A DNA stretch of 64,000 nt, from NCBI GenBank assembly GCA_026168455.1, contig CM047431.1:53318029-53382028 (forward strand), in the 5' to 3' direction. The position numbers and the translations under genes are program-made. The notes beneath the pieces were generated by a model that did not search any database, was not told where the DNA came from, and saw nothing but the letters and a program-made list of their open reading frames with translations. This DNA is from Theocolax elegans (lineage: Eukaryota; Arthropoda; Insecta; Hymenoptera; Cerocephalidae). Numbering within the stretch: position 1 is the stretch's first letter; every line of letters starts with the position of its first letter. Below, piece by piece: positions 24,811-38,225 of this stretch.

Positions 24811-26465
24811 GGGTGGTTCTCTGTGACATCGAAGATGAAAAAAATAAATATTGCTATAACTGTGGGAATATGTTTTAGAGGTATCTAGTAGTTCTCCTGA
24901 ATTTTTTCAGATTTTTTCTGGGCCATTATTTTAAGTTACAGAGAGTCAAAGTTGACATTTTAGCACTTTTTTGCATTATATGCCCATTTTCATGAATTTT
25001 TAGCTCCCAGGGGATGCATTTTTCACTAAAAACTTAAGTATGACTTTTTTTGTAAAATTTTCCGAACTTTTCATTAAAAATACTTTTAAAGACATAAATG
25101 TATGCTGTCACACTCTTGTAAGCCATTTAAACCTTAAAGAGTGAAAATCAGCAATTCTGCTCCGGACTCTGCTAACCTAACACTGTCTAAAAGTTGGCTT
25201 TTTATAGTCAGAAACTGCCTAAAAATTTCCAGAGTGGGTCTAAATCATTAAGATCACTTATGGTCAAAATATCCGGGAAAAGTGCCCGAAATATTAATAG
25301 AAATGTATATTTGTTGCCTTATAACGATGAATCTATTAGCATGATCATTGCAAAAAAATTTGTGCACTTACCTTGGAGTGGTAGAAAAGTATCTTCACTT
25401 ATTTCAGTATCCATCTAATCCCCTGTAAGCTGCTAAAAATATAAATATTATTATACAAATGTAAAAAATTAATTTTTAAACATTTATAATGCTGAATTTT
25501 CAGTTTTACATCCCTTACAAGAAGTATAATACTAATCTGAAGGATTACTATAAATATATAAACATCATTATTACAATAACTGAATATACGTATTTAATAC
25601 AAAAGATATATAAATAAATCGGATATATAATTATAATGAATAATATGATAACGTGACAGTGACAAGTTTGAGAAATCTAAACAATGTATTGCTGAATAAT
25701 AATAATAATAATGTTGATACTTTTATAGTAATCCTTCAGATTAGTATTAAAATTCTTGTAAGGGATGTAAAACTAAAAATCCAGCATTATAAATGATTAA
25801 ATAATAATTTTTTATAATTTTATAATAATATTTGTATTTTTAGCACCTTACAGGGGATTAGATGGATATTGAAACAAGTGGAGATACTTTTCTACCATTC
25901 CAAGGTAAGTGCATAAATTCTTTTGCAGTGATCATGCTACTAGATTCATCGTTATAAGGCAACAAATATACATTTCTATTAATATTTCGGGCACTTTTCC
26001 CGGATATTTTGACCATAAGTGATCTTAATGATTTAGACCCACTCTGGAAATTTTTAGGCAGTTTCTGACTATAAAAAGCTAACTTTTAGACAGTGTTAGG
26101 TTAGCAGAGTCCGGAGCAGAATTACTGATTTTCACTATTTAAGGTTTAAATGGCTTACGAGAGTGTGACAGCATACATATATGTCTTTAAAAGTATTTTT
26201 AATGAAAAGTTCGGAAAATTTTACAAAAAAAGTCATACTTATGTTTTTAGTGAAAAATGCATCCCCTGGGAGCTAAAAATTCATGAAAATGGGCATATAA
26301 TGCAAAAAAGTGCTAAAATGTCAACTTTGACTCTCTGTAACTTAAAATAATGGCCCAGAAAAAATCTGAAAAAATTCAGGAGAACTACTGGATACCTCTA
26401 AAACATATTCCCACAGTTATAGCAATATTTATTTTTTTCATCTTCGATGTCACAGAGAACCACCC
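24811..26465. mobile_element. Foldback element family X, copy 5 (full length)
   Basis: 1,655 bp with both ends and the variant bases of copies 2 and 4. It is the last element of the nest and is followed by a longer (AT)n tract at 26466-26494. Confidence 0.85.
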
Positions 26466-26497
<32 letters not shown>

Positions 26498-27091
26498 ACA
26501 AATGTTTTTTTATGTTTGTAAATATTTAAGACTATGGACATTTGTACCGATCAGCGTTTTATAGAAATTATTCTATTACATGGCGGTTATATACGTGCAG
26601 TGTATTAATAATTAATAAATATTAATTTACCGCAAATATTCACTTTTTTCAAACGTATACTTTAACAAATTCTATTAAATGTATTAAAAGCGTAGGATGT
26701 TAACTAAAATGTATAAAATAAACTATTTGCATAACCTATTAATCTATATATTAATCTAATAATATCCATGATCATAATTATTACAACACGTTTTCGCTTT
26801 TTGTCTGATTGTCATTTAATCAAAAGATTTAGTTAATTAGATATACGCAAAAAATGCGTCTTTTAACCACATCGTACATACAAGTTCAAAGATGTTCATG
26901 AGTATGACATAAGTAAGACATTAATTTTGGGCAGAAATAATTTAAAAATATCGGCCTGTTTGATCGAAAGAGACGTACGTACTCCAAGCAGTTTAAAATG
27001 AAAAGATACATCTCAAAGTTAAGTAAAAATAACTTATCTTACATAAATGAATTTAAAATAACGTATCTCGATCCAATGAAAAATCGGCAAG
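26466..27091. other. AT microsatellite and intergenic DNA
   Basis: An (AT)n tract to 26494, then unremarkable AT-rich sequence without recognisable exons. Confidence 0.6.
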
Positions 27092-27093
27092 TA

Positions 27094-27262
27094 CACTCAC
27101 AAAAATGTATTCTTATGATTAGAGGATTTTTGTCTCAAATAGGCCTCAATTGGAATCTTCTATAACCCAGAATATTCGATTTCTATTTAGAATAGTAGAT
27201 TTCATTTTAAACCATATTTGAGACGACAATCCGCTAATGACAAAAATACATTTTTGTGAGTG
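27094..27262. mobile_element. Short palindromic MITE with TA flanks
   Basis: 169 bp. The ends are CACTCACAAAAATGTATT and its near reverse complement, with further matching blocks (TCTCAAATA..TATTTGAGA), flanked by TA at 27092-27093 and 27263-27264. Tc1/mariner-like by its target duplication. Confidence 0.75.
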
Positions 27263-30200
27263 TAAAGCTTTAACAAAGTTACACTGAAAACAATAGACTT
27301 CTGGTTCTTGGAGGAATTCTTGATAAACATGACTCAAACGTAAAATCTGGTCACTTCTAAAATAACTGTTTTATAATCTAAGCGGATTCTTCTCTAATTA
27401 AGTGTAACCTACTTTTGAAAATATTTGGGAAATTTAACTCCTAAAGACCAATATCCTAAAATCAAGTATATATTTCTCTTGATTAGAAAAATCATTTTAG
27501 AGCAAGCAGAGTTATTAGAGTGTAAGCATAAAATATTAATAATTATTCATTGGAATATTCATCTTCTTTTTTTATTATCTGCTATAATATAATACTGTAT
27601 TTTTTAATTTACAATTAATAAATATTGTTAAAAAACACAATTAATGTAATAAACTCACATTGGTTATTTAATTTTCCAGTAAAACGATGTTTCGTTCAAT
27701 CCTGCGCACGTAACACCGAGCAAAAAAAAATTGTAATTTACGCGATAACGTTAATAACAGAGATATTTAAAAACCTTAAAAAAAACCAGACAAATGTAAA
27801 CGAAATATAATGCATTATAAATTAATAAATAATAAATTCCGTTCGTAACGAATGGCTGATACAATTAAGGTCTGAGTATAGGCTATACCCAAGAGACTTA
27901 AAATCACTTACAGGTATAAAAATTATTGAAAAAATATGTAGATAAGCTTCCGAGCAAATATAATGGAAACATTTTCGAAAAAAAGCTAAATTATATTTTT
28001 AGTAAAAAAATTAATACTAACCTTTATGTGTAACATATATCCCCCTTGACCAATTTCTTTAACAATTGCATAAATCGTATTGTTGCTCGTGAATAATTGT
28101 ATAATTAATTATTATCAACGGTGAACGTATGTAATATGTACAACATATACGAAATACAAACATTACATTATTTAATAACATCTGCATGTCTGATTTATCA
28201 AATTCTTTAGCATGTGAGTCATTAAAACATGCACATTATTAACAACTATGTTAATTGTTGTAACGTCAATTTTTTTAAAAAGGAAAAAGAAGAGGAAAAA
28301 TTACTACATTTACCGGTACAACGACAATTGGAGATGCATTAAAATCAAAATATATATGCGATTCCGTTCAAAGTCATCATTTTAAATTTATGAATTTAAA
28401 ACGACGAACGGTATATGACTTTCATATTTTTTTTGGCTTAGAAGTGCGAATTCAAATGTAACAATATGACGTAAATGCAGATACCTTTGTATACTAATCT
28501 AATATACCTAATAGTTAAAATATTGATTAACTAATATTTTATATTAGTTACAATTATACTTTTCGAATTACTTATTTATCGTGATAATAATCAATTTATT
28601 CAAAAATCAAGTACAATATTTCATTGAATTTACATCATTTTTATTAAAATTCTTCATTTGCTAGGTCTATTAATGCCTTTCCTTACGTTAACAATAAAAA
28701 TCTTCAAGTTTCACATCACGTTCCAATTTCTCCTATTGAGATCATTATCTGAATGTATTTGGGTTCTGACGCGTCTTCAACATAATGTCGAGCTCTTATC
28801 TCACGATCGAATTCGTCGCGAAAACAATAAGCGTCATTTTCTTTATCGATTGGTCCCTTTTTTTTAATGTCTTATCGATCGCCTACTTTTTTCCGATTCT
28901 ACAACTTTTTTGTTGACGCTCGATGAATTTCGTCAGTTTAACATTGATCTAGAAACTGAATTCCGGTTCGTTATCAAATGAGAAATCCATTTTCTTTTCG
29001 TCAATTCGTATAAATGTGAAATAGTTAATTTTACTTTAAATTTCGATACAACTTTTAGTGCAATTTATACAAATAAAATGTATATTGTTCAAAGCAATAT
29101 ATTCACGTAAATATTGAATTTATTTTTAAATCCATCGAGTTGTTAAAATAATTGTATTATTTAAAGAATCGTATTTGTGCATATAATAAAATTTTCGTGA
29201 TTTTATAATTAAAAGGGACAAACGGTATATTTCGTAATTTTTAGCCAAAATTTTTTAGTCAATTTATTTGTTGGATAATTTTTTTGATAAAATTTTATCG
29301 ATTACAATAAAACATCTAATCCACTTATGGTAATTTTACTTTATTAGTTATTTTATGTATAAATTGCACTAGGCCGTTTGGTAAATTGAAATACATTTGC
29401 AAATTTTTTTTTATTTATTTAAATAATATTGAATCAATTAACTTTTTCAAATAATATATAGAGGATACTTTTACGCTGTCAAGCCATCCGAAAAAGGTTA
29501 CAAATAAAATTTTTTTTATTTTTCAATGATAAATTACATTTTAAAAGATAAAGGCCGGCTTTAATTAAGAAATTATAATTGTCTCAATATCAATATGACT
29601 TTTAATAGCTGATATATAAAAATTATCATTTTGACCAATATTTTTCTCTCACCTTACTTTGGCAACCGATATAAAAAAGAATCAAAAATAGTTCATTTTT
29701 TAAAATATGCGACAGAATTTTTTTTGATGTTTTTATCTTATTTTTACTAAGATTGAGGAACTCCTCCTTACCTTAAATACAGCAAAATTTAACAATAATA
29801 TGCAATAACAAAATTAATTTGCAAAATTATGTAAAGTGAATTAACTGCATGTTTTACTTTTTACTATTACAAAATTTCAAGTTATTCGATGTAGAGTTTC
29901 TTGAGGTACACATCTTTGGGTCCATTATGCCAAGAAATCACGGTACGGAGTGTTATAATTTATAAGAAAAAGTCGCAAATAAATCAGCTAAAAAATTATC
30001 GATTTTAATAGCAATAATATAAAATTTGTTCAGTAAATAAAAAAAATATGTCAAAATATTGCATAATTAATTATTAATTATTTATAATAAATTACATTAA
30101 TTAATTTTAAAGTTGACCACTTAATTAAAAAATGTACATAAATAATTCGAAGTCCAGATATATATCTTGATTAACTACGAGTACGAAAAATTTTAAAAGG

Positions 30201-30311
30201 AAAGGAAATCAGAATTAGTACAGCGATTAGAATCGGTCTCCTTATAACTTCCGTCATTTCGTAATACAAGCGTATATACCGAAAATTTTTGGCTGATGAT
30301 AAGAACTAGAG
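27263..30311. other. AT-rich intergenic DNA
   Basis: About 3 kb with no recognisable exon chain, RNA gene or organised repeat. Open frames are short and low complexity. Confidence 0.55.
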
Positions 30312-30320
30312 AATAAAAGG
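30312..30320 (+). promoter_or_regulatory. Possible TATA box of the second endonuclease-like gene
   Basis: AATAAAAGG lies about 100 bp upstream of the ATG, and a purine-rich leader (AGCAAGCAGCAAGTGTC) follows at a distance compatible with a transcription start near 30340. Confidence 0.3.
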
Positions 30321-30415
30321 ACGAGTTGGTCGAAGCAAGCAGCAAGTGTCTTGTGAACCTCAAGCGAATATACATCAAGTTTATTTTTTGTCTTTACTAA
30401 AAAAAAAAGTTCGAG

Positions 30416-33065
30416 ATGTGCAAGTTCTTCGTGATCGCCGCCCTGTGCTTTCTCGCTTTCTGCGTTTTGCCCGCCCGTAAGTGCATTTTAACTTTCTTTA
30501 ACGACATCGAGTGGATTTTGTTGTTTCTGCGAGAATAGACTGCTATAACATTGATGGGTGTCTTACAATATTAAGAACTTTGTCGGATATAGGTGAAATT
30601 AAAGTTTAATATTTTTATGGTACTTGGTAGAAAAAGAAATATTGATAAATATATAATTAAATGATCTATGATCCATATCAAGCTTATAATATTGTTTTTT
30701 TATGTTTTGATGACAGAAAATTTAAGATAAAAATTGAGTATATCAGTCGCGAAAGGTTAATAAAGTAATAACATTTAAAGATACTTGTGTAAAAGAAAAA
30801 GTGTTTTAAAACATTGTTTGACAACGTATTCTTCGCGTTTCAAATAATTCGAACGACTTTACCATCCGTCGGTAAAACAGGACGCCCGAATAATAATTTG
30901 AACGACGCTTTACCGATATGCAACGAATGATATACAGGTTCGATATACTGCTGGGTGGACGTAAACGACGACTTCAACGAGCGACAACCGTTGGTACTGC
31001 AAACGAACTCGAACGAGTTTGTATACCCGAGCAAGAGCAACTCGGACGACCTGAAACTCAAATTCTGCGAGACGATACGCGTTGCCTGTCCTCAGGATAA
31101 TCTCGTCGTGTTCTCTTCAAACTTAAATTTGTCCGAAGCCACGCTCAGATGTTACGGTCTGACGTTCTTCGACGTCGTAAGTAAAAATACGAAAATGGGA
31201 TATTTATCGTTATTTCTTTTTTTTTTGGAAATTATAATATAACCGGTAAATTGTAAATTCCAGTTGGGTACGAGTTACGCAGCACCGTTCGACCGTATCG
31301 GTTGCACCCGAGTACCGGTGTCGATAGCCGAATCGACGATGGGTACCTGCCCGAACGGTACGATCGCGCGTATCGGGTTCCAGCTACAAAGTAACGTTTT
31401 CGTACCAACGATCGATCAGATCTGTCACAACGCGACTTTAGGTCAAACTCATTGGGCCCACTCGAAGGTTATGCTCGCAGTGAGGAAACGCCAGCGTGAA
31501 CAAGGTTTGCCCGTTTACATGACTGGACCGTTCTATACGAACATGACTATGGGACCTACCGTATTCACTAGAGACAGCCAAAGAACGAGGCTTCAAGCGT
31601 TGTTGAACAGCACGGAACTCGTCGACATGTACATACCAATGACTGGTGAGTTTCATTCTAGTTTCCCTTTATCTATGCGACGTTCAAGGCCCATCTGGCA
31701 CACTCGGTTACTCACCACGCAAAAAATATAAATATTATATTTATTTTAAAAATTATGGTATTTTATTCAAAACTCGAATGCATAACTACACTAGATTATT
31801 AAAAAATAACCCATTCTACAAAGTTTCAAGTCAATACATTTCTGCACCGGAGAAGTATGACTTCCCGTAATTTATCTGCGCAGAAATTTTTTAAAGTGTT
31901 ATTTAATTACTTGTTATTTAACTATCTAGCCTTTGCATTTTCTCTAGAATATTGTGTATTTTCTATATTTAAGTAATAATTGACCTAGATTGCTCTGTCG
32001 GTAATATAATCGAATATACTGACTCCCTAAGGAAACATCGGAGTCAATTATTATTGACCCAGTGAATCGAGAGGTTAAAAGATGAAAAAAAATCTGTTTA
32101 CCATTGCCGTTCATTTGAGTATCACCTTCCACTAGATTATATTTCAAACAAAAATGTTAATGCAGTCAAGTATGACATTCAAATGAAATTTGACTGTTAG
32201 ATTTATGATTCTAGGTTTGGAGCAAAATTAAGAAACAAATTTCTTTGTAATGCCATTTATGAATGCATTGATATTTTTGTTCGAAACATAATTCAGTGAT
32301 AGGTGATACTCAAGAGAAGAGCAATGATGTTTTTGTTTTACAAAAATTACCGTATTTATATTTAGTTTAAAAGGATTTTGTCGTCTCACTTGGCATGCTC
32401 GGCCGGTAACCATTTAATAAATAATGATTTCTCATTTGTATAACGATAAACAAAAGTAGATTTAGGTCGTTAAGTAAAAAAGTTAAAAATTTTGCACGTT
32501 TTATTCAGGTGACAACTATTTGGTGGAAGGTATGTTGGTACCCAGGTCCGACATGTTTTACCGGTCGCAACAAGACAGCACTTTCTTCTACATCAACACT
32601 GTGCCGATATGGAAGAACATTCGAGACGGTAATTGGAAATTGGTCGAGGAAATTGTCCGTAAAAACGCAGGGCAACAATCGATTAATTTGGACGTATGGA
32701 CCGGTGGGATCGACGTTTTGACATTGAACGACTCAGCTGGTAACGCAACACAGATAACTCTCGCTACCGATCGCGAGGGTAACTCGACCATTCCGGTCCC
32801 ACGTTTCTTATTCAAATACGTCGTTGATCAAGTACGCAACAAAGGTCTAGTTTTTGTAACATTGAACAATCCGCACGTTAAAGCTGTCACTGCCAATGAA
32901 ATGATATGCCAAGCTCGAAGTGAATGCGCCAACCTCTATCCTCAATTCAACGTCGCGACTCAGGGATACACTTATTGTTGTGCCATCGACTCGAGTAGCT
33001 CTTTCTTTGCCATCGCTCAAAATCTCGGATTACCGACATTCCCCTCTGCTCAACCACTTTTTTAA
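30416..33065 (+). CDS. Secreted NUC-family protein lacking the catalytic His
   Basis: Four exons, 30416-30476, 30938-31176, 31264-31645 and 32509-33065, each with GT donors (GTAAGT, GTAAGT, GTGAGT) and AG acceptors, giving 412 residues. The start gives a clear signal peptide (MCKFFVIAALCFLAFCVLPA). The last exon corresponds to the endonuclease core: DNYLVEGMLVPRSDMF, FYINTVPIWKNI and GNWKLVEEI, and later a YCCAID cysteine pair shared with the paralogue (YCCSL). At the position of the general-base His the residue is Met236 (GM instead of GH); the Mg-binding Asn context (YIN) is kept. Several N-glycosylation sequons (for example NLS, NAT, NMT, NST) fit an extracellular protein. The phase-1 intron before Gly-Asp of the core is at the same place as in the gene at 9298, so the two are paralogues. 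A binding or other non-nuclease role is an inference. Confidence 0.85.
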
Positions 33066-35709
33066 ATTAATTTAGACCATTTTTACTTGCGATTCAGAAT
33101 AACTGTTTTACCGACGGTTTATTGAGATACGCCCGGTTCGTATAGCACATTACTTCGTCCGTCCCGAATTTAAATCGAATACAAAATGTCTCGGTATTTG
33201 GGATAAATAAGCATTTGCGATTTTCGTTCAATATGATAATTTAATAATCAAATGTAATTTCGTTGCGCACTCGATCGTCTATTCCAGAATCCACGAAGAA
33301 TTTAATTAGTCAGTATTAACGCGTAATAGGCAAAAAATGTTGTTCAACCGAGAATATGTATTTTTTAAGTTATTTATTTATATTAAAGAATTTAATACTA
33401 CCAATTATATTTTATGCGTGTTTAATTTAATAATATATCCCGTTATTTCGTTACCTTGAACATTCTTGTTTTATATCCGAAATAATATTCATCTCGTGTA
33501 CGCCAAAAAAATGATTAATTTAACGCAATTTACAAAACCGCACCTACATATATTTATTTATTTTTTATACAACAAACATATTTTTCAACGAAAATAATCA
33601 AGATAAAATTTACGAGATATATTGGAGTAAAATGTTATTTGGTGTAAGTAGCGAAATGTTTTCAATATTTCGCATAGTAAAACTAAAATATAAAAGAAAG
33701 AAAAAAAAATAAATCGCATTTATACGCGATATTTTATTTCATGACTTAACATTTCACCTGACAAGTGGTATGTGCATAAAAAATGTGGGAACAAATTTTC
33801 ATCGGTGTTTCTATGCAGTAGATAAGAATTGTTAATTTCAAGAAATAATTTTCCATTGGTCGAGAGAATGCAGAATATGCAGTGACATTTAATTTGACGT
33901 GGTGACATTAATTATTCGATTAAATACTCACTCGGCTATTTCGTATAAACGATAATCACTTTTTATTAGAATCATCGACGATTTCGATGTGTCGCTGAAT
34001 GTCGTCACGATATTTATAAATTAAGAGATACATACGGAACGCTGATATGGAATATATATACGTACAAAATTGTCTCGATCGATAAGGCACAGGGATAATA
34101 TTAGTTAATTACGTTTAAGTAAATACACGAGGTTTAGTAATTACGTTTGGTTAATGTAGAGGTATAACATTGATATAGATGTACATGATTACAATTGGAA
34201 TGTTTGCAATCGAACGAGAATTCATAAATTTTGAGCGCTTTACATTTTTTAAATATATGTCACACTTATTTAAAAAATGTATATATTATCTTCCCTAAAA
34301 GAGGCTATTTATAAGAATTTACTATTACTCTCGTAAATTTCAATAGAACGTGTCTATTTATACATTAGATTGATTGCTTTAGAATATTATAGCCCCTATA
34401 GTCGTAAGCTTAAACAACAATAAGAATACATATACTTACAGTCAATTCGAATTTGACAAAGTGACAAATTATGTCTGTGTTATATTATACCCATAAAACT
34501 ATTTTCATTGGAGTGACAAAATTGAATAAAAATTTTAATTGACGACTTTGACACTACATTTTCTAAATTGTAATATATAATTTTGCATTTATGGAATTGA
34601 TATCGCGATATAAAGATTAACCTTAATTTAATCTTATATTTCTCTTTATTTTCTTCTACTTTTTTTTTCTTCAACTTTTCATTAACCAATCGTCAGTCAC
34701 GATTCGATGTAAATTAAAATATTCTTAATTGAATACTTCGAACGAGCATTTGAATTCAAATGCATAAAGCGAATTAACATTGAATTGTTAATTAATTATA
34801 CTAGTATAATTAAATAAACCAATTCCTAATCGTGTTTACGATATGTCAAAATTAATAATTTACCTTTTATGCATACGTATATATATATATATCTATGTAT
34901 AGAATCACACGCAGGTTCATCCACATACTCGTATGGAAAAAAGGAATAAAAATTACCTAAATCTTGATTGTAGAATGCTGATTATTTATGTAATTGTTGT
35001 TCAGTGTAAAAAATTGAGAATTAGATTAAAACTTTGACCATTGTGAATATGATTACTCTTCTTTATGTTGTGAATAAGAACAAAAATTAAAAAAAATAAA
35101 ATTCATATATATATATACGTGAGTGAAACTTTTCAAACGGTATATAAAATTTAATTTTATTTCTATAACTTTACCCGCAGCTATTCGCGACAACGGTTAA
35201 TTAATTATTAATTCCTATTCTTTTTTTCCCCTAGATGTAATTACTATAAAAGTGGAACTACGCATATGTAGTCACGAGATGCGTGAAAACAAAGACTGTG
35301 CGATCCATTTTTAAATAATCTTCACAATCTGAATATCTGTAACTTCGTATTGTGTCTCGATAAGAAAGGGGTGTATATATATATATATCGATGAAAAATG
35401 AGTTTTATTAAAAAAGTGTGATATGCAAAAGAAATCAACTATACGATTAACCTATCAAGTCGACGAAGAAAGAGAGAAAAGAAGAAAAAATGTATATAAC
35501 CGAAAAAGAAGAAAAAAAGTTACGGATTACGCATCGAATGTAAACGAGCCCATTGTTCGTAAGTGAAAGAATCGGATTGGTAAAAGAGCGGCAAAGCTTT
35601 TACGGGTCATCGTATCGTTAATGAAATACATGACCAGCTGGTGGATTAACCTTTGAACGGCTGCGAGTTTGTCAATTTTTCGGTGTCTCCACCGTGTGCA
35701 TGTACACAC

Positions 35710-35780
<71 letters not shown>

Positions 35781-37137
35781 CACGTGATCGAGTGTGCGTG
35801 CGATCTACACACATTCCTCGCCATTCATTTTAATCGCATTGCACATTTCGCAAACGGCATGACGGCTATTATGACATCGGAATATGTAATAATTTTTTTT
35901 CCTATACTATCTCCTCGGCTTTCATTCTTATGCTAATTACATTTATTTCGATACACGTATTTTCTTCGAGATTTTTTTTGTCACTGAAGGTGGAGGCTCG
36001 TTTTATCTTCGAAATTGTAGTAATCGTCCACGGCGATAAACAAACAATTGACTCGATAATTATTTATAAATTTCATTTCGAAATAGATAAACCGGTACAT
36101 TTTACCTCTCCTTTATTAACGGTTCTTCTTTTTTTAAGCTATAATACGCGCGCGATCGGTCAACGAAACAAAAATAGTCAGATTCTACTTAATTATACAT
36201 TATTATACTTTTATTTTGTCATGATTACCTTAAACACATACGAAAAAAGAACTATATATTTAAATATATCGTTCGATTTTAAAACGTTTCGTATATTTAA
36301 CTGACGATATGGATCGGTGGGTTATGAAAAATGAAAAACACGCATTTTCAGTAATATCCTTTATTAACTTCCAGCATAGTTTCACAATCCTTTTTCAACA
36401 ATTCGAAAATGACACATATACGATTCATAAAATAATAATGATGGCCCTCGATTATTTTTACAAGAATATATCAGTTGTAAACTTGGATATAACCGATTGT
36501 GCGCTTTCTAACAAACAAATTATACGTATACGTATATATTTTGAAAAAAATTCCATTTATTTGTTTATACGTATTACGTGCTATCTCTACCTTATCGACG
36601 TAAAATATTACATTAAATTGAACGATATAGTTAAAAAAGCACGGGAATAATACTTTGCTGATGGAATATAACCAATATAATATGTTACGAATGAATCAAA
36701 ATTAAACTTAATTATTAATTTATCAAGAAATTAAAATCTTATTTAACTTTACGTAAAGATGTACAATTTTATTTTATTTCAAAATAATTACTCTCTTGTA
36801 ATACATTAATAGTATTCATTTTTATTATATTTCTTTAAAATCTATGTGATTTTGTAAAATATACCAAACACATGGGGCTTATTCTTAATACCTTCCTCCC
36901 TCTACCCCCCAGGAAAATAATTAGTTTTTTTCACAAGTCGTTAAAAAATGACCAAATATATATAAATAAAAATACAAATTTCGATGGAGAAACTCATTTA
37001 TTTAATAACCCAATAACTCTATATATCTAATAATTATTAGGTATTAGATTATTAAAAAAATTTGTATTTTAAATTTTATATTTATAACGGTTAATGACAA
37101 AAAAAGTAATTAATTTTTTTTAGAGGAGGGGAGGTTA
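33066..37137. other. AT-rich intergenic DNA with microsatellites
   Basis: Contains a (GA)n tract at about 35712-35772 and several short (AT)n runs (near 34879, 35110 and 35374). The open frames in and around the GA tract are repeat-encoded. The plus-strand frames at 35930-36650 have no family resemblance, biased AT-rich codons and no exon context. No gene is called. Confidence 0.55.
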
Positions 37138-37141
37138 TAAT

Positions 37142-37889
37142 TGTGACGAGTGACGATAGCGCGAGCCACTCGTCATGGTTCTCCGCCGCGAGGCCCGTAC
37201 GGCCGTCGGGTAAGATCGCGCGGGATACGGAAGGGAGGGGGAACGAGAGAGAATTAGTGTGAGATATTCTGTTGTGAGCCGCCGAGCCGGAAGGTCCTCG
37301 GAGATATTAGAGTGACGTCGCCGACGACTGCGTGGTATCACGTACGAGACGCGAGGAGATTTACTGCTACGAGTATAAGTTTAGAGTTTTTCCCTCTCGA
37401 CGAGGATAACGTACTCGGGTAATTCTCGCGTACTCTCTTCGAGCCGCGATCCTGCGTCCGGGTGATGACCCCCCCCCCCCCCCGCGATTGTGCTCAGGCC
37501 GCCCGAACAATTGTATCATTTCGCGCGTTCGCGATGTAACTATTGTGTTGTAATACGAACTAGTGAATAAATCTGAATTTCATTTTATCTTTCGATTCGT
37601 ATCATTTTGATATCCCGTATTCACCCAGGAATCCCGATCCTTAGTTTGATAAGCAGACGAGCCCGCGGTACTCGTCTGCCAATCCTAAATTCGTACTTCC
37701 GAAAGTGGGCTCACTCTGGAGCCCATATCAACGTACATGGTAGCTGTTGAGGTATCGGCGAGCCGTTGACGGAGTGCACGAGAGGCCCGATCGCGCGCGA
37801 AGGTAAGTTCGTCACGCGCGATCTCGGGGTTACCCCTACTCACGCTATCTCCGTGCATTATTCGATAAAACCCGACATGCACCGTTACA
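37142..37889 (+). repeat. 5' LTR of the gypsy element
   Basis: 748 bp, TGTGACG..GTTACA. It has a 9-bp inverted repeat (TGACGAGTG/CACTCGTCA) just inside the start, a C15 run at about 37469-37483 and AATAAA at 37566. It differs from the right LTR at about three positions by eye. Confidence 0.95.
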
Positions 37890-37900
37890 TGGCGCCCAAC
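37890..37900 (+). promoter_or_regulatory. Primer binding site, Lys-tRNA type
   Basis: TGGCGCCCAAC immediately follows the LTR and would pair with an 11-nt 3' end GTTGGGCGCCA, which fits insect tRNA-Lys. Minus-strand synthesis would begin here. Confidence 0.7.
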
Positions 37901-38225
37901 TAGTTAGCACTGGGCATACGGGATTATAGAAGAAAATTTGGTATTTTCTTTCTAACCGGGTACCTCACTAAACGAAAAATTAAATATATCGAGTAGTGAA
38001 AACGTCAAGGCCAACGTACTTCGCGAAGAGAGAATCGAGCGCGCGCGCGTTTTGTAAACAAAGCGAGTTGTTTACATCGGCGCGAGACTGGAGATTCGAT
38101 ATTCCCAGTCTCACTAATTCTGTATAGTAAGTGCGAGAGAGAGAGAAAGTAAAATTTGTTTTTACTTTCTCGCACGGATAAATACGCAATTCAAGGATTT
38201 ACGGAAGTTTATGGCAAAAGATTAG
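37901..38225 (+). other. Leader of the gypsy element with a long hairpin
   Basis: No gag frame is recognisable. At 38131-38175 a 16-bp stem (GTGCGAGA..GAAAGTAAAA against TTTTACTTTCTCGCAC, with an 8-nt GA bulge) could be a packaging or dimerisation structure. An ATG at 38211 reads only four codons before TAG, just ahead of the viral segment, and may be the remnant of the gag start. Confidence 0.5.

Noticed and set aside
13264..26350. Recurrent 60-90 codon frames in the foldback arms (for example 13264-13488, 14220-14420, 15053-15301)
   Set aside because: They recur because the element copies are nearly identical and palindromic, appear on both strands, are cut by indels in some copies, and match no family.
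12881..26465. Polydnavirus proviral segment
   Set aside because: No viral genes and no segment excision motifs were seen; the palindromic transposon structure explains the region.
35527..35936. Open frames on both strands through the GA tract
   Set aside because: The peptides are Ser-Leu or Arg-Glu runs from the microsatellite.
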